Part shown: positions 34,744 to 43,683 of the stretch, one piece after another | How the letters are laid out: every line of letters starts with the position of its first letter | Numbering within the stretch: position 1 is the first letter of the stretch | The notes under the pieces: model-generated | What the model was told of the DNA's origin: nothing | Databases searched by the model: none | Seen by the model: only the letters and a program-made list of their open reading frames with translations | Translations under genes and position numbers: made by a program | Assembly (NCBI RefSeq): GCF_050717515.1 | Contig: NZ_JBOITL010000007.1 | Location: forward strand, 62,001 to 126,000 | DNA length: 64,000 nucleotides | DNA from: Clostridium_AD sp050717515 | GTDB lineage: Bacteria; Bacillota; Clostridia; Clostridiales; Clostridiaceae | Direction of reading: 5' to 3'

Positions 34744-36843
34744 CTATTTTTCCCAATACATCTGGATTACATCTCCATTTTTTAGCGCCTGGTAATAACT
34801 AGCTTTGCTTCCATTAAGCGTTAGTACTAAATTCCCCTTTGAAACAGACAAATCAAATTCCACATAATCAAATATATCCACAAATATGTATTTCTCTTTA
34901 TTTTTAAGAGTAATATTTTTTTTATTAACTTCCACCACAATGCTTGGCACTCCGCTTTCTGATTTAGTATGTACAATTTCCGTGTTAGCCTGCTCCTCAT
35001 TAACTATGGGCTGTTTCTTTTCTATTTCCTTGTGCATTTCAAAGGGTATATCAGCTTGTTTCACCAAATGATCTTCCACCTGCTCCACTGCTTTTTCATC
35101 CTTTTCAATTACACTATATATTCTGTCCCCTTCTTTTATAATATAATCCACTTGCATCTCTTTATTATTCATTATAAAAATTGAGCCACCTACAACCTCT
35201 GGGAAATACTTTGCATATTCCTGTATTGTAGTAGGGAATATTATGCGAACATCGTCATCTTCTTTTATTACAGCGTTTATTCGCGACCTTTCGCCATTAA
35301 TAAATGTTACAGGCTCAATATTTTGTATTATATCTTCAAAATAAAAGCACACAGTTTGGATATTCTTCACAAAGTCCATAATTTTAGGCTCAGCATTTTT
35401 TCCGTCAATGCAGAAATCAACTTCAATAACATCGCCTTCTTTTACCTCAGAATCAATATTACTAGGTATACTATTTATCCTTATTTCTGCTCCCCTGCCA
35501 AGAGTTCCAAAGGCCACTCGTTTTATCTCATTAACTACAAATCTTATATTACGTCCGTTTTTGCCAATCAATATTTTCGGGTTTATACCTGCTTGTACCA
35601 TTACATCCATAACCGTATGTTTATGTGCATTAAATAGACTTATAATCTTATCATTTATGGTGACGTCAACAAAATCATGTCCTAATTTCTTTATTGATAT
35701 AAGTGCAATGCCTAAAACCGTAACTCCAATACTTCCCAGTTCACCATCACATATACAGTCAACTACTGCATCGCGCCCTTTAATTGCAACCCTCTGAATT
35801 GGTAGATTTAAAATTTTAGCAATATTTTCTTTAATATAAGGCGTATGTGCTCCACCGCCTACTAGAAATACCGCATTAGGAGCTTTCCCTCCGTTTAGTT
35901 CAATTACCTTATTTCCAATTTCTTCTGAAATCTTCATAACTACAGGATTAATTATTTTTAATACTTCCTCTGGCTCAATTTCATTTTCAAAACCTAAAAC
36001 ATCTATAAATTTAATTTTGTCTTTTCCACTGCACTGCTTTTTAATTATTTCAGCGGTATTAAAATCAACTAAATAAGCTTGCGCTATTATTTCAGTTATC
36101 TCATCTCCTGCAATAGGTACCATACCATAAGCACTTATGCTGTCCTTACTACTAATAGCAATATCCGAAGTTCCTGCCCCGATATCCACTAAAGCTAAAT
36201 TTAATAATCTTAAATTCTGTGGCACTGCAGCTTCCATAGCAGCTATTGGCTCTAAGGTTAAACTTACAACTTCAAGTCCTGCCTTATTCATAACAGCATA
36301 AAGACTATCAACCACTGAGCGTGGAAGAAAGGTTGCAATTATTTCTACTGCAATCTTCTCTCCTTTGTGGGCGTTTAGATTTGAAATTATGTATCCATTT
36401 AAATAGTAATTTTTCACACTATAGCCTACACAATAAAGCTTGCCCTGTGTGGACTTATTAACTTCATCCTCCGCCATTTTAACCGCAGTAAGTTCTAAAC
36501 TTCTAATGACCTCCCTATCAATTTCATTATCGCCCTCAATTTCTATTTCAGACTTTACTTCAGTTGTCCTTAAAAATCTTCCCGCAGCCGCAATAGCAAC
36601 CTTAGTTAACGAACTATTTAAGCTGCTCTCTAATTCTTTTTTTACTTTTTTTACTCCACTAGCTACCAATTGAATGTCATGAATTTGACCATCAATCATA
36701 GCTCTTTCTTCATGTTCTATGTAACTTTCAGCAATAACTTGAAATTTTTTCTCCGCTATTACCCCCACTGTACCTATGATAGATCTTGTTCCTATATCTA
36801 AAGCAAATATAATATCCTCTGCGTTAACATTTGTGATTTCCAT
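34744..36843 (-). CDS. FtsA-like actin-fold ATPase, long clostridial form
   Basis: 699 residues. The first 400 or so form the actin-like fold with ALDIGTRSIIGTVG (phosphate 1), LVDIGAGTSDIAISSKDSI (phosphate 2) and AVFLVGGGAHTPYI (adenosine motif), and an SHS2/1C-like insert as in FtsA and PilM. The C-terminal 300 residues are a long extension with beta-rich repeats (VTINDKIISLFNAHKHTVMDVMVQAGINPKILIGKNGR) absent from ordinary FtsA of 400-440 residues. Clostridial genomes carry such proteins in addition to standard FtsA; a role in division or sporulation is inferred only. No ftsZ is adjacent. Confidence 0.8.
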   Translation of the reverse strand: MEITNVNAEDIIFALDIGTRSIIGTVGVIAEKKFQVIAESYIEHEERAMIDGQIHDIQLVASGVKKVKKELESSLNSSLTKVAIAAAGRFLRTTEVKSEIEIEGDNEIDREVIRSLELTAVKMAEDEVNKSTQGKLYCVGYSVKNYYLNGYIISNLNAHKGEKIAVEIIATFLPRSVVDSLYAVMNKAGLEVVSLTLEPIAAMEAAVPQNLRLLNLALVDIGAGTSDIAISSKDSISAYGMVPIAGDEITEIIAQAYLVDFNTAEIIKKQCSGKDKIKFIDVLGFENEIEPEEVLKIINPVVMKISEEIGNKVIELNGGKAPNAVFLVGGGAHTPYIKENIAKILNLPIQRVAIKGRDAVVDCICDGELGSIGVTVLGIALISIKKLGHDFVDVTINDKIISLFNAHKHTVMDVMVQAGINPKILIGKNGRNIRFVVNEIKRVAFGTLGRGAEIRINSIPSNIDSEVKEGDVIEVDFCIDGKNAEPKIMDFVKNIQTVCFYFEDIIQNIEPVTFINGERSRINAVIKEDDDVRIIFPTTIQEYAKYFPEVVGGSIFIMNNKEMQVDYIIKEGDRIYSVIEKDEKAVEQVEDHLVKQADIPFEMHKEIEKKQPIVNEEQANTEIVHTKSESGVPSIVVEVNKKNITLKNKEKYIFVDIFDYVEFDLSVSKGNLVLTLNGSKASYYQALKNGDVIQMYWEK

Positions 36844-36878
36844 TTATATACCTCTTCCTCACAAAATTATTTTAATGT

Positions 36879-36911
36879 AATAAGCTCATATTCATAGAAT
36901 ATGAGCTTATT
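36879..36911 (-). terminator. Perfect 14-bp hairpin after the gene at 36949
   Basis: AATAAGCTCATATT, loop of five, AATATGAGCTTATT, between the gene at 36949 and the FtsA-like gene, both on the minus strand. The T-run is weak. Confidence 0.55.
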
Positions 36912-36948
36912 AAAATTATATAACATTATATAGCAACTTTCAACAAAA

Positions 36949-37248
36949 CTACTGTATTAACTTAATTACTCCAGAGTTTTCTGATATATAAGGTAATTGT
37001 TTTATAATAGTGTAAATATATTTGGGTTTTGATTTATCCTCTTTTAAAACCTGTTCCAAGGATAATTCATTATAATACAATAGCTTGCACCAAAAATCCA
37101 CAAAGTCATCTCTTGTGATAAAAATAATATTATCTCGCTCTTTAACTGTAAACCCACAGTTAAATCTCTCCAAAATTTCTACGTCTGAGTATTCTTTATT
37201 TGACAAAATTAATCGTACATCTTCCCACATCTTCTTAAATGCAACCAT
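36949..37248 (-). CDS. Small conserved protein of unknown function
   Basis: 99 residues beginning MVAFKKMWEDVRLILSNKEY. I do not recognise the family. It is soluble, mixed alpha/beta, with no special motif. The open frame extends to 37284, but AAGGAGG lies six bases before the ATG at 37248, which fixes the start. It borders the decayed helicase region. Confidence 0.6.
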   Translation of the reverse strand: MVAFKKMWEDVRLILSNKEYSDVEILERFNCGFTVKERDNIIFITRDDFVDFWCKLLYYNELSLEQVLKEDKSKPKYIYTIIKQLPYISENSGVIKLIQ

Positions 37249-37344
37249 TATATTCCTCCTTAACAAAAAAATATAGTGTAACATATTTATATGCTTTGTT
37301 AAATATTACACCCTATTACATTATATGTGTTATGTTATTGCTTT

Positions 37345-37569
37345 GCAACATTTATACTTTTGATATTAGTGAGTTATTATATAATACCGTAGCATCAAAT
37401 TTTCTTGTAATTCCACCCTCAAACTTCAAATCTAAATCTTTGTTTGTAATTGAAATTACTTTTCCCCTACCAAAATTTTTATGTAGTATAATGTCCCCTT
37501 CCTTAAAAGGCAAACCTGTAGGTAATCCCCCTATAATATTGCATTCCACAATAAATCGTAAGGTCTCCT
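37345..37569 (-). pseudogene. Duplicated 3' end of a UvrD-type helicase (copy 1 of a 225-bp direct repeat)
   Basis: A 65-codon open frame here matches the last 65 codons of the helicase fragment at 37996-39315 with only a few differences (for example PFKEGD against PFQEGD, ITNKDL against ITSKDL). The DNA repeat is about 95% identical over 225 bp and includes 7 bp beyond the stop codon and flanking GCAACATTTATA. It encodes only the C-terminal KFGxGKV-like tail, so it is not a functional gene. Confidence 0.85.
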
Positions 37570-37576
37570 AATCTAT

Positions 37577-37717
37577 TTATTCACCTTGCTTAACTAATTT
37601 TTCCAATAAGCTAATTATTTTATCCAACTTTTCATTTGTATTAATCCTGACCGAATCTACATTGCTATTTACCTCTTGTATTCCATCTATAACTTCTTTG
37701 ATTTCATGAATATGCAT
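37577..37717 (-). CDS. 46-residue coiled-coil protein
   Basis: Translated by hand: begins MHIHEIKEVIDGIQEVNSNV and ends KLDKIISLLEKLVKQGE, an amphipathic helix pattern. GGGAGGTGA lies five bases before the ATG, a very strong ribosome binding site that supports a real gene. Function unknown; proteins of this size and shape are common in phage and plasmid modules. Confidence 0.5.
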   Translation of the reverse strand: MHIHEIKEVIDGIQEVNSNVDSVRINTNEKLDKIISLLEKLVKQGE

Positions 37718-37780
37718 CTATCTCACCTCCCTATATGGAAGATAATTCTACATAAAATAATAAATCCCTTTATTGTAATA

Positions 37781-37988
37781 CTAATCTTCCCTCTTATCTT
37801 TACTAGCTTTCTTTTTAGCTTTCTTTAAATTAATCCTACACTTCTCCGTATTACTTACAAACTCAGATTTAACCCCGCTGCATCTTTCTATAGATTCTAA
37901 AATATAGGCTTGTACTATAGAAATACAATGATTCAAATACTCCTTGTGACATTCATCAATAGTTTTATTAGTGACTTTTCCTTCTAAA
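37781..37988 (-). pseudogene. 5'-truncated ORF between the two repeat copies
   Basis: An open frame of about 69 codons ending KKAKKKASKDKRED, with two Cys-containing helices (TIDECHKEYLNHCISIVQAY). It has no start codon: upstream it runs into the repeat copy at 37989 and meets a stop there. It looks like the C-terminal remnant of a gene whose beginning was lost when the helicase tail was duplicated. Confidence 0.45.
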
Positions 37989-38213
37989 GCAACATTTATA
38001 CTTTTGATATTAGTGAGTTATTATATAATACCGTAGCATCAAATTTTCTTGTAATTCCACCCTCAAACTTCAAATCTAAATCTTTACTTGTAATTGAAAT
38101 TACTTTCCCCCTACCAAAATTTTTATGTAGTATAATGTCCCCTTCTTGAAAAGGCAAACCTGTAGGTAACCCCCCTATAATATTGCATTCCACAATAAAT
38201 CGTGAGGTTTCCT
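37989..38213 (-). repeat. Copy 2 of the 225-bp direct repeat
   Basis: Pairs with 37345-37569 at a distance of 644 bp in the same orientation. It covers the 3' end of the helicase fragment, so it is the original copy. Recombination between the two would delete the genes between them. Confidence 0.85.
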
Positions 38214-39315
38214 TTGCTTTTCCTTTTACACTTTTACAAATACATAGCCAAACATTATCTATAGCTCTTGTAATTCCTACATAAAACAATCTTCTTTCTT
38301 CTTCTATGTTATTGTCCATACTATTTACATGTGGGATATTCTCTTCATTACAATTAATAAGGTATACATTTTTAAACTCCATACCCTTCACGCCGTGAAT
38401 TGTACTAAGTATTACTGCATCCTCATTTGTATTTTTCTTTCCCTTGCTAATTTCTTCTTTAACCTGGTCTACATGAGCTAGAAAAGCTATTATAGAATTA
38501 TACCCATCTATTGATTGCCTAAACTCTTCAATAACATCCTCCATCTCACCTAGATGTATCTTAAACTTAGTACAATACTCTCTAATATAGTCGTGATAGC
38601 CTATATCTAAAATTATATTGTCTATAGCACTTCTTAGAGAAATTTTATTTAAAATGTGAATACTTTTTTTCAACTTATCTAGCATCTTCATTTGGAATAT
38701 GGGTACGCCGGAAATTTCCTTTACGGTTTCAAAACAGTCTTCTTTAACAATATTTCTTCTTAAATTATCTAAATTTAATTTACTTATATATCTAAAAGGT
38801 TTATTAATTATCCTAAGAAAGCTCTCTTTATCAGATTTATCAATACTTAGTTTTAAATATGCAATTATATCCTTACAAATAAAATGTTGAAAGAAATCAT
38901 ACTCCTTATCCAAGAGCATAAAAGGTATTCTTCTCTTTATAAAAACATCTATTAGACTTCTACACTCTACGTTTGTTCTGTACAATATAGCATTATCTCT
39001 ATAACTCTTATCCAATGTTTCATGGCGACTTTGAATAATATTACTGATTTCCTCTGCCTGGGAGTTTTCATTTATATTATTAAGTACTGCAATACCACCA
39101 TCTTGCTCTTTAAATGCTACTATGTCTTTTTCGTTTCTCATACTGTTATTCTTTATAACATTCATGGATATTTCTACTATGTTCTTTGGGCATCTATAAT
39201 TCGTTGAAAGTGGTACTTTCCCTCCCCCTTCAAAATGCTCAGAAAACTGAACCATACACTCAGGATTAGACCCTCTAAACCCATAAATACATTGGTCACA
39301 GTTTTTAATACCCAT
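37996..39315 (-). pseudogene. UvrD/PcrA-type helicase lacking its N-terminal half
   Basis: 439 codons. The first recognisable motif is DQCIYGFRGSNPE, helicase motif III; motifs I (Walker A), Ia and II (DExx) that should precede it are absent, and the upstream DNA to 39468 does not encode them. Later motifs are intact: STNYRCPKNIVE (IV), STIHGVKGMEFKNVYLIN (V) and EERRLFYVGITRA (VI), plus a KFGxGKV C-terminal tail. The ATG at 39315 is probably accidental. Without an ATP-binding site the product cannot work as a helicase. Truncation probably accompanied the rearrangements seen on both sides. Confidence 0.8.
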
Positions 39316-39468
39316 AAAGACTTTTCACGCTTATAAAATATAGCTATCCCTTTATTTATAAGAGGTGTGATTTACTCTTTAGCTATCTCTTGATAATAAT
39401 TGTGGATAAATTGTTGATAACCTATCATTTATTAGGTAATTTTTTAAAATAAATTTATAAATGTTACT

Positions 39469-39771
39469 TTAATCAATTTTCATCAAATATAGTTTTTTAA
39501 GTTCCTCTATTTCATCTGCTGTACTTATTCCCTTCAATTCTTTAATTGAAATTTTAGTATTCATAATACATTCTACTAATTTGAATCTTACTGCCTCAAT
39601 ATCACATGCACTATAGTTATTCATATTTGACAATAAAAACTTGTTCTTCAAGCTTATGAGTGTATTAAAATTAGTAGATAGAACTCCTAAATCGTACTCA
39701 TCTAATAATGATTGTCTAAAATTAGACCTCTCAACTTCATTCAATAAATTTCCAATTTCATTCAAACTCAA
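39469..39771 (-). CDS. Small helical protein of unknown function
   Basis: 100 residues starting at TTG (GGAGG seven bases upstream), MSLNEIGNLLNEVERSNFRQ. Predominantly helical, soluble, with no motif I can name. The 295 bases upstream of it (39772-40066) hold only AT-rich sequence and the terminator of the next gene. Confidence 0.5.
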   Translation of the reverse strand: MSLNEIGNLLNEVERSNFRQSLLDEYDLGVLSTNFNTLISLKNKFLLSNMNNYSACDIEAVRFKLVECIMNTKISIKELKGISTADEIEELKKLYLMKID

Positions 39772-40045
39772 TTTTTATCCTCCATATCTTTCCTTTATTA
39801 TTCATTATATTAAGTTTAAATAGCTTTAGTAAAAATATTGGTTTGATATAGTCGGAGGTTTCAAATAAAAATAAACTATGAGTAGTCATCTAAAACATCT
39901 ACAATTTTTTATTTTCCTTTATTCGACAGCTATAATATTAATATGCCCTAAAATTAATTTGTAATTTTACTGCAATTTAAATACCATCTAACTTTTTAAA
40001 AAATTAGCTAATATAGTGTTTATTTAATAATTGTCAAAACAAAAA

Positions 40046-40076
40046 ATCCGAATAGAAATTTTATTTCTATTCGGAT
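40046..40076 (-). terminator. Terminator of the XRE regulator gene
   Basis: Minus strand ATCCGAATAGAAAT, AAA, ATTTCTATTCGGAT, then six T residues; a 14-bp perfect stem overlapping the stop codon. Confidence 0.85.
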
Positions 40077-40303
40077 ACATCATCAAATAATTCCTTATAC
40101 TCCACTTGTAATATTTTGGCAAATGCAATAATTTGAAGGTCATATAGTCTTCTTGTCTTATTTTCAATTTTGGCCAGCGTACTTCTATTTATTTTAATAC
40201 CTTCGTTATATAAAAGTATTGACAATTCTTCTTGCGTAATTCCCATTCTATTTCTGTAAAATTTAATATTGGGTCCTAATCCATTTCTAATATCTTTTTC
40301 CAT
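40067..40303 (-). CDS. XRE-family HTH transcriptional regulator
   Basis: 78 residues made up of a single helix-turn-helix domain: IKFYRNRMGITQEELSILLY (helices 1-2), INRSTLAKIENKTRRLYDLQ (recognition helix and turn) and a final helix. Small XRE proteins of this kind regulate mobile elements and often themselves. A perfect inverted repeat 20 bases upstream of its start is a likely operator. AGAGGGTGAG precedes the ATG. Confidence 0.85.
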   Translation of the reverse strand: MEKDIRNGLGPNIKFYRNRMGITQEELSILLYNEGIKINRSTLAKIENKTRRLYDLQIIAFAKILQVEYKELFDDVSE

Positions 40304-40322
40304 TTACTCACCCTCTAATATG

Positions 40323-40345
40323 GGATGTGACAAATAGTCACATCC
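40323..40345 (-). promoter_or_regulatory. Inverted repeat upstream of the XRE gene, likely autoregulatory site
   Basis: GGATGTGAC, AAATA, GTCACATCC: a perfect 9-bp inverted repeat between the XRE start codon and its upstream AT-rich region. The rest of the 40346-40661 gap is AT-rich and must hold the promoters of the divergent genes at 40303 and 40662; no clear boxes were seen. Confidence 0.5.
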
Positions 40346-40661
40346 TATATTTTTTTTAAATGAATAAAAGGTTGATACTAATTTAAAATTTTTTTATATT
40401 TATTATAACATACTATTTTCTATATAACAGGATACTATTGGTTATTGTATAACTATGTTAAAAATATTCCCTAAACTTTTTTTAACCTGTTAAATCTACA
40501 TTACACATATTATTATCTTTCTTGCTTATATGGTTCATGTAGCTAAACAAATATTTTTAATTTTGGAGTATAATCATGAATTAATTTTAATAAATAGGTA
40601 ATAATTTAAAATGTGCCATTTGGGAACATTCTATATTTTTTTTGAGAGGAATGATTAAGAA

Positions 40662-40904
40662 ATGATAGCAAATGAAGTTTTTGACTTAATAATGAGTAAA
40701 AACAGGATAAGTAATGTATTGCTTAGTGAAATTACAAATATTCATACTACAACATTATGTAGATATAGAAATGACCAACGTAATATAGGAAAACTAAGTT
40801 TTGAAAGGATATATAACGCATTAATTGAATTAAAAGTGAGTAGAAGAACTATGAAGGAGCTGAGGCATGAATATGAAAATTCAAGGGTTAAAAAAGTATT
40901 GTGA
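40662..40904 (+). CDS. Small HTH protein, partner of the nuclease-like gene
   Basis: 80 residues with a lambda-repressor-like helix-turn-helix: NRISNVLLSEITNIHTTTLC followed by RYRNDQRNIGKLSFERIYNAL. The arrangement (S-N-V-L-L... TTTLCRYRN) is typical of Cro/CI-type readers. It overlaps the next gene by 38 bases in another frame, so the two are translated together. AGAGGA lies upstream. It may repress its own operon or deliver the partner to DNA. Confidence 0.65.
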   Translation: MIANEVFDLIMSKNRISNVLLSEITNIHTTTLCRYRNDQRNIGKLSFERIYNALIELKVSRRTMKELRHEYENSRVKKVL

Positions 40905-41823
40905 TAAAGAGGGTTACATAGTTGAAATTTTAAAAAATAATAAGGAGGTATTCAAGAAAATAATTGGGAGTAATATTAATAACATTCATTCAGAAGTTAG
41001 ACTTAATAAAAATAGGATTAGAGTTGATTTAGTTGGTGAGGTAGAAGAAGGGTGTCTGGTACTTGTAGAGGTTTCCATCAGAGATAGTTGCGTAAAAGAT
41101 TTTGTGACTCACAGAAATCAATTAATTAAGATTTTAGAATTTATCGGTAAAGATAAATTTGCACATATAGTCTTAATATCACCAAATTTCTTGAATGAAG
41201 ATATAAATGATATAGTAAAATTAATAGCTACCTATAATGTGAAAGTATATTTTGTGTATATATCAAAGAAGCTGATTTTGGAAGTTCAAGACCATGTAAA
41301 TTATTCTTTAAACAATAAAAAAAAATTTATATATAATGAACCCGCTGTTAGAAAATGTATTAGCGTGGCTTCTTCTATAGTAGATACAGATAGAATGTTC
41401 ATATACAATCTAATAAATGAACAATGTGGGAATTCGATTGCTAACGCTATTTTAAAAGGTTTAAGAAAAGAATTATATTGGCATTTAGCAGTACATTGGT
41501 ATAAAGACCTTACAAAAAATATAATTAGAATCGGTACTGGGACATCCGATATTATTCTTAATATCTATTGTGCTAAGAATGATAAAATAAGGATTGAATT
41601 AGATTTTGCACAAAGACTTAATATATTTAGTACATTTAAGGATTCTATAGCAGATATGTGTGATAAAATTGGAAACTCGGTTGATTTAGACCCTAACAGC
41701 CCTAAGATATTTACTGAGATACCTATACTCAAAAACAAGAAGCTAACCATAGATACAGCTATAAATACAGCTAAAGGTTATATAGAATATGCTACAAAAA
41801 TGTATAAAATAATTCACCTCTAA
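40867..41823 (+). CDS. Putative PD-(D/E)XK nuclease-like protein of unknown system
   Basis: 318 residues. The N-terminal half has a restriction-endonuclease-like pattern: EVRLNKNRIRVDLVGEVEEG then CLVLVEVSIRDS, giving Asp then Glu-x-Ser where Lys is usual, followed by LIKILEFIGKDKFAHIVLIS. The C-terminal half (ELYWHLAVHWYKDLTKNIIR, FAQRLNIFSTFKDSIADMCD, PKIFTEIPILKNKK) is not a domain I know, but a second broken copy of it lies at 45646-46176. AAGGAG lies seven bases before the ATG. The nuclease call is tentative because the usual catalytic Lys is missing. Confidence 0.5.
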   Translation: MNMKIQGLKKYCDKEGYIVEILKNNKEVFKKIIGSNINNIHSEVRLNKNRIRVDLVGEVEEGCLVLVEVSIRDSCVKDFVTHRNQLIKILEFIGKDKFAHIVLISPNFLNEDINDIVKLIATYNVKVYFVYISKKLILEVQDHVNYSLNNKKKFIYNEPAVRKCISVASSIVDTDRMFIYNLINEQCGNSIANAILKGLRKELYWHLAVHWYKDLTKNIIRIGTGTSDIILNIYCAKNDKIRIELDFAQRLNIFSTFKDSIADMCDKIGNSVDLDPNSPKIFTEIPILKNKKLTIDTAINTAKGYIEYATKMYKIIHL

Positions 41824-41836
41824 AATCTTTAAATAT

Positions 41837-41862
41837 GGCTATATTTTGATAGCCTTTTTTTT
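41837..41862 (+). terminator. Terminator of the HTH-nuclease operon
   Basis: GGCTAT, six-base loop, ATAGCC then eight T residues, 14 bases after the stop codon; it directly abuts the left inverted repeat of the first gene cassette. Confidence 0.75.
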
Positions 41863-42040
41863 ATATACGGTAGATAACCGTTGATGATGGGAACACCTAT
41901 AGATAAAGGCATATCTAAGAGTTTTTCTTAAATATGCCTTTTTATCTTCCTTGTCTCGCATAGAAATAAAATGTTTTTCATTCCATAATCTACATAATAA
42001 TTAGCCCCTAAAATAACATATATTATAACAAAGAAAATAG
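41863..42040 (+). repeat. Left conserved end of cassette 1
   Basis: About 180 bp shared with 43441-43620 in direct orientation (around 75% identity by eye). It contains ACCGTTGATGA, a hairpin AAAGGCATAT.../...ATATGCCTTT at 41902-41946 that can end transcripts from both sides, and a shared CGCATAGAAATAAAA stretch. Confidence 0.6.
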
Positions 42041-42136
42041 CAGGAGTTATTATTAACTTCTGATACTTATTTTTATTAATTAATTCGCTTTAAAAGAATT
42101 ATATGAACTAACTTAACTTATAAAACTGAAATTTTT

Positions 42137-42529
42137 CTACTGCTTTAGTTTAAATTCAGCATTATCTGTTATCTTAAATCCCAATCTATCATCTGTCAAA
42201 TTTACTTTTGATGATTTATCTTTGTGAAAAATAAGTTTATCTCCTTTTACTTGAAATAAATACTTATACTTTTTATCTGTTGTAGTCATTGTTAATATAT
42301 TGCCATCTATTGTATATGTTCCAACGGGCCAATAACTACTTAATAAATCATATGTAAATGAACTATTACCATTAGAAATATTAACTTGTGGTAGTACATC
42401 ACCCTTTGTTGCTGTTTGCTCCAAGACATAAGTTCCATCTTTTACAGAGATTACAACATTACTGGAATTACATGCAGTCAAAAATAACAAAATTAATACC
42501 ATAAGCAAATTAAACCCTATTTTTTTCAT
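42137..42529 (-). CDS. Lipoprotein of unknown function
   Basis: 130 residues with a type II signal peptide: MKKIGFNLLMVLILLFLTAC, lipobox LTAC with the lipidated Cys at 20. The mature part is beta-rich (DGTYVLEQTATKGDVLPQVN, YTIDGNILTMTTTDKKYKY) and looks like a small barrel of the kind found in many Firmicute lipoproteins. AGGAG lies upstream of the ATG. It is the only intact gene inside cassette 1. Confidence 0.75.
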   Translation of the reverse strand: MKKIGFNLLMVLILLFLTACNSSNVVISVKDGTYVLEQTATKGDVLPQVNISNGNSSFTYDLLSSYWPVGTYTIDGNILTMTTTDKKYKYLFQVKGDKLIFHKDKSSKVNLTDDRLGFKITDNAEFKLKQ

Positions 42530-42668
42530 CTCTCATTATTCTCCTCTCTAATTCTATTTTATATTATTTGCTTCGTTCTTAGATACAGGTATGTATGTCT
42601 TATTTAATTATATACAATATTAAAATTAATTTAAAATATTTGTCATAAAAATATTAATTTATAATAGC

Positions 42669-43005
42669 CTAAACTTTATATGCCATACTTTTAATTGTTT
42701 CTAAATCTTCATCTGCTACATCATAATGCTTATCTGTAGTAATTAATTCTTATATGTTGTTATCTATGTCTGGTAACTTTATTATCGCACTTACAAGACT
42801 GTATAAAGCTAATTGCTTATATTTTTTCATAACTTGTGCCTTACAAATAACAAATAACTTGTAGTTGGCTTTAGTAATTTTAATTTTTTATTATTAATCT
42901 CTGTGATTGTATAATTCACTTTAGATTTAAGGATTTCCATAAATATTATTTCCATATCGTTTAATGAGACAATGCCATATTTGTGATAAATAAAATTAGT
43001 TAATC
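42669..43005 (-). pseudogene. Degraded pair of small ORFs in cassette 1
   Basis: Reading the minus strand, one frame encodes about 59 residues (GIVSLNDMEIIF...KLKLLKPTTSYLL) without a start codon and ends in TGA that overlaps the ATG of a second frame, MKKYKQLALYSLVSAIIKL, which has an in-frame TAA at codon 27 and then continues TTDKHYDVADEDLETIK. The ATGA overlap shows these were once coupled genes. Families unknown. Confidence 0.4.
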
Positions 43006-43020
43006 CTTTATTTACAAGTG

Positions 43021-43053
43021 TGTATGACCATTAACGGATTATTACCGTATATA
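43021..43053 (-). repeat. Right inverted repeat of cassette 1
   Basis: Minus-strand sequence matches the left end at 41863-41891 with a few changes; it is also close to 44405-44440. Confidence 0.5.
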
Positions 43054-43285
43054 AATTAATTGCATTGCCTGGTGCAATTTTAGGCGTGTAATAATATAAT
43101 TAATAGCATACAAAGTCGGTGTGCGTTTGCATTTGATGATGGATTTTCTCGTAAAGAGCTATCGGCAAAATAGCTCTTTTTTCTTTGTAGTGTTAGTCAA
43201 ACAATCAAGCATACTAAAATACATTCATTAATTTGCTGTTTATTTAAATTGAAAATTGATAATTAATTATTGAACTTAATTTAAA

Positions 43286-43480
43286 CTAAAGCATTTTCCT
43301 TATCTGTTTCCAAGTATCCTGGTCTGTATATTCATATATGTTTTCATCTTCGTCAGGTTCAGGTTCTTTACCAAATTTTTCGAGAATAAGTTTCTCCATA
43401 GCCTCAGATACATTTAAAAATGATGTTTCTCTTAAATTATGTATACTGTAGATGACCGTTGATGACGGGGAGTGGCATGA
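43286..43480 (-). pseudogene. C-terminal ORF fragment between the cassettes
   Basis: An open frame without start codon, reading HNLRETSFLNVSEAMEKLI and ending DTWKQIRKML, acidic in the middle (EPEPDEDENIYEY). It crosses the left end of cassette 2, so its upstream part was probably removed when that segment inserted. Family not recognised. The 43054-43285 stretch has a small AAGAGCTAT/ATAGCTCTT hairpin near 43158-43182 followed by T residues. Confidence 0.35.
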
Positions 43481-43620
43481 ATAAAGGCATATTTAAGAGC
43501 TTTTCCTAAATAAGTCTATTTATATGTGTTGTCTTGCATAGAAATAAAAATATTTTTTATTCAATAATCTATATAATAATTAACCTCTGATATAACATAT
43601 CTTTTATTTTTCAAGTTGTT
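43441..43620 (+). repeat. Left conserved end of cassette 2
   Basis: Direct copy of 41863-42040 with about 75% identity; the internal hairpin has partly decayed here. Confidence 0.6.
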
Positions 43621-43683
43621 CGCATTAAATGAATAATATGAAGATGTCTTCAACTATCCGCTAAAGGACAATTTCCTTAACAT

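Larger units (their letters stand above)
41863..43053. mobile_element. Candidate single-gene cassette 1 bounded by inverted repeats
   Basis: Left end TATATACGGTAGATAACCG (41863 on) and right end, read on the minus strand from 43053, TATATACGGTAATAATCCG share most positions over about 28 bp. The segment carries one intact gene (lipoprotein, 42137-42529) on the minus strand and a degraded ORF pair. The left 180 bp are about 75% identical to the left end of the segment at 43441. No transposase is inside, so it would be moved in trans. Confidence 0.45.
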
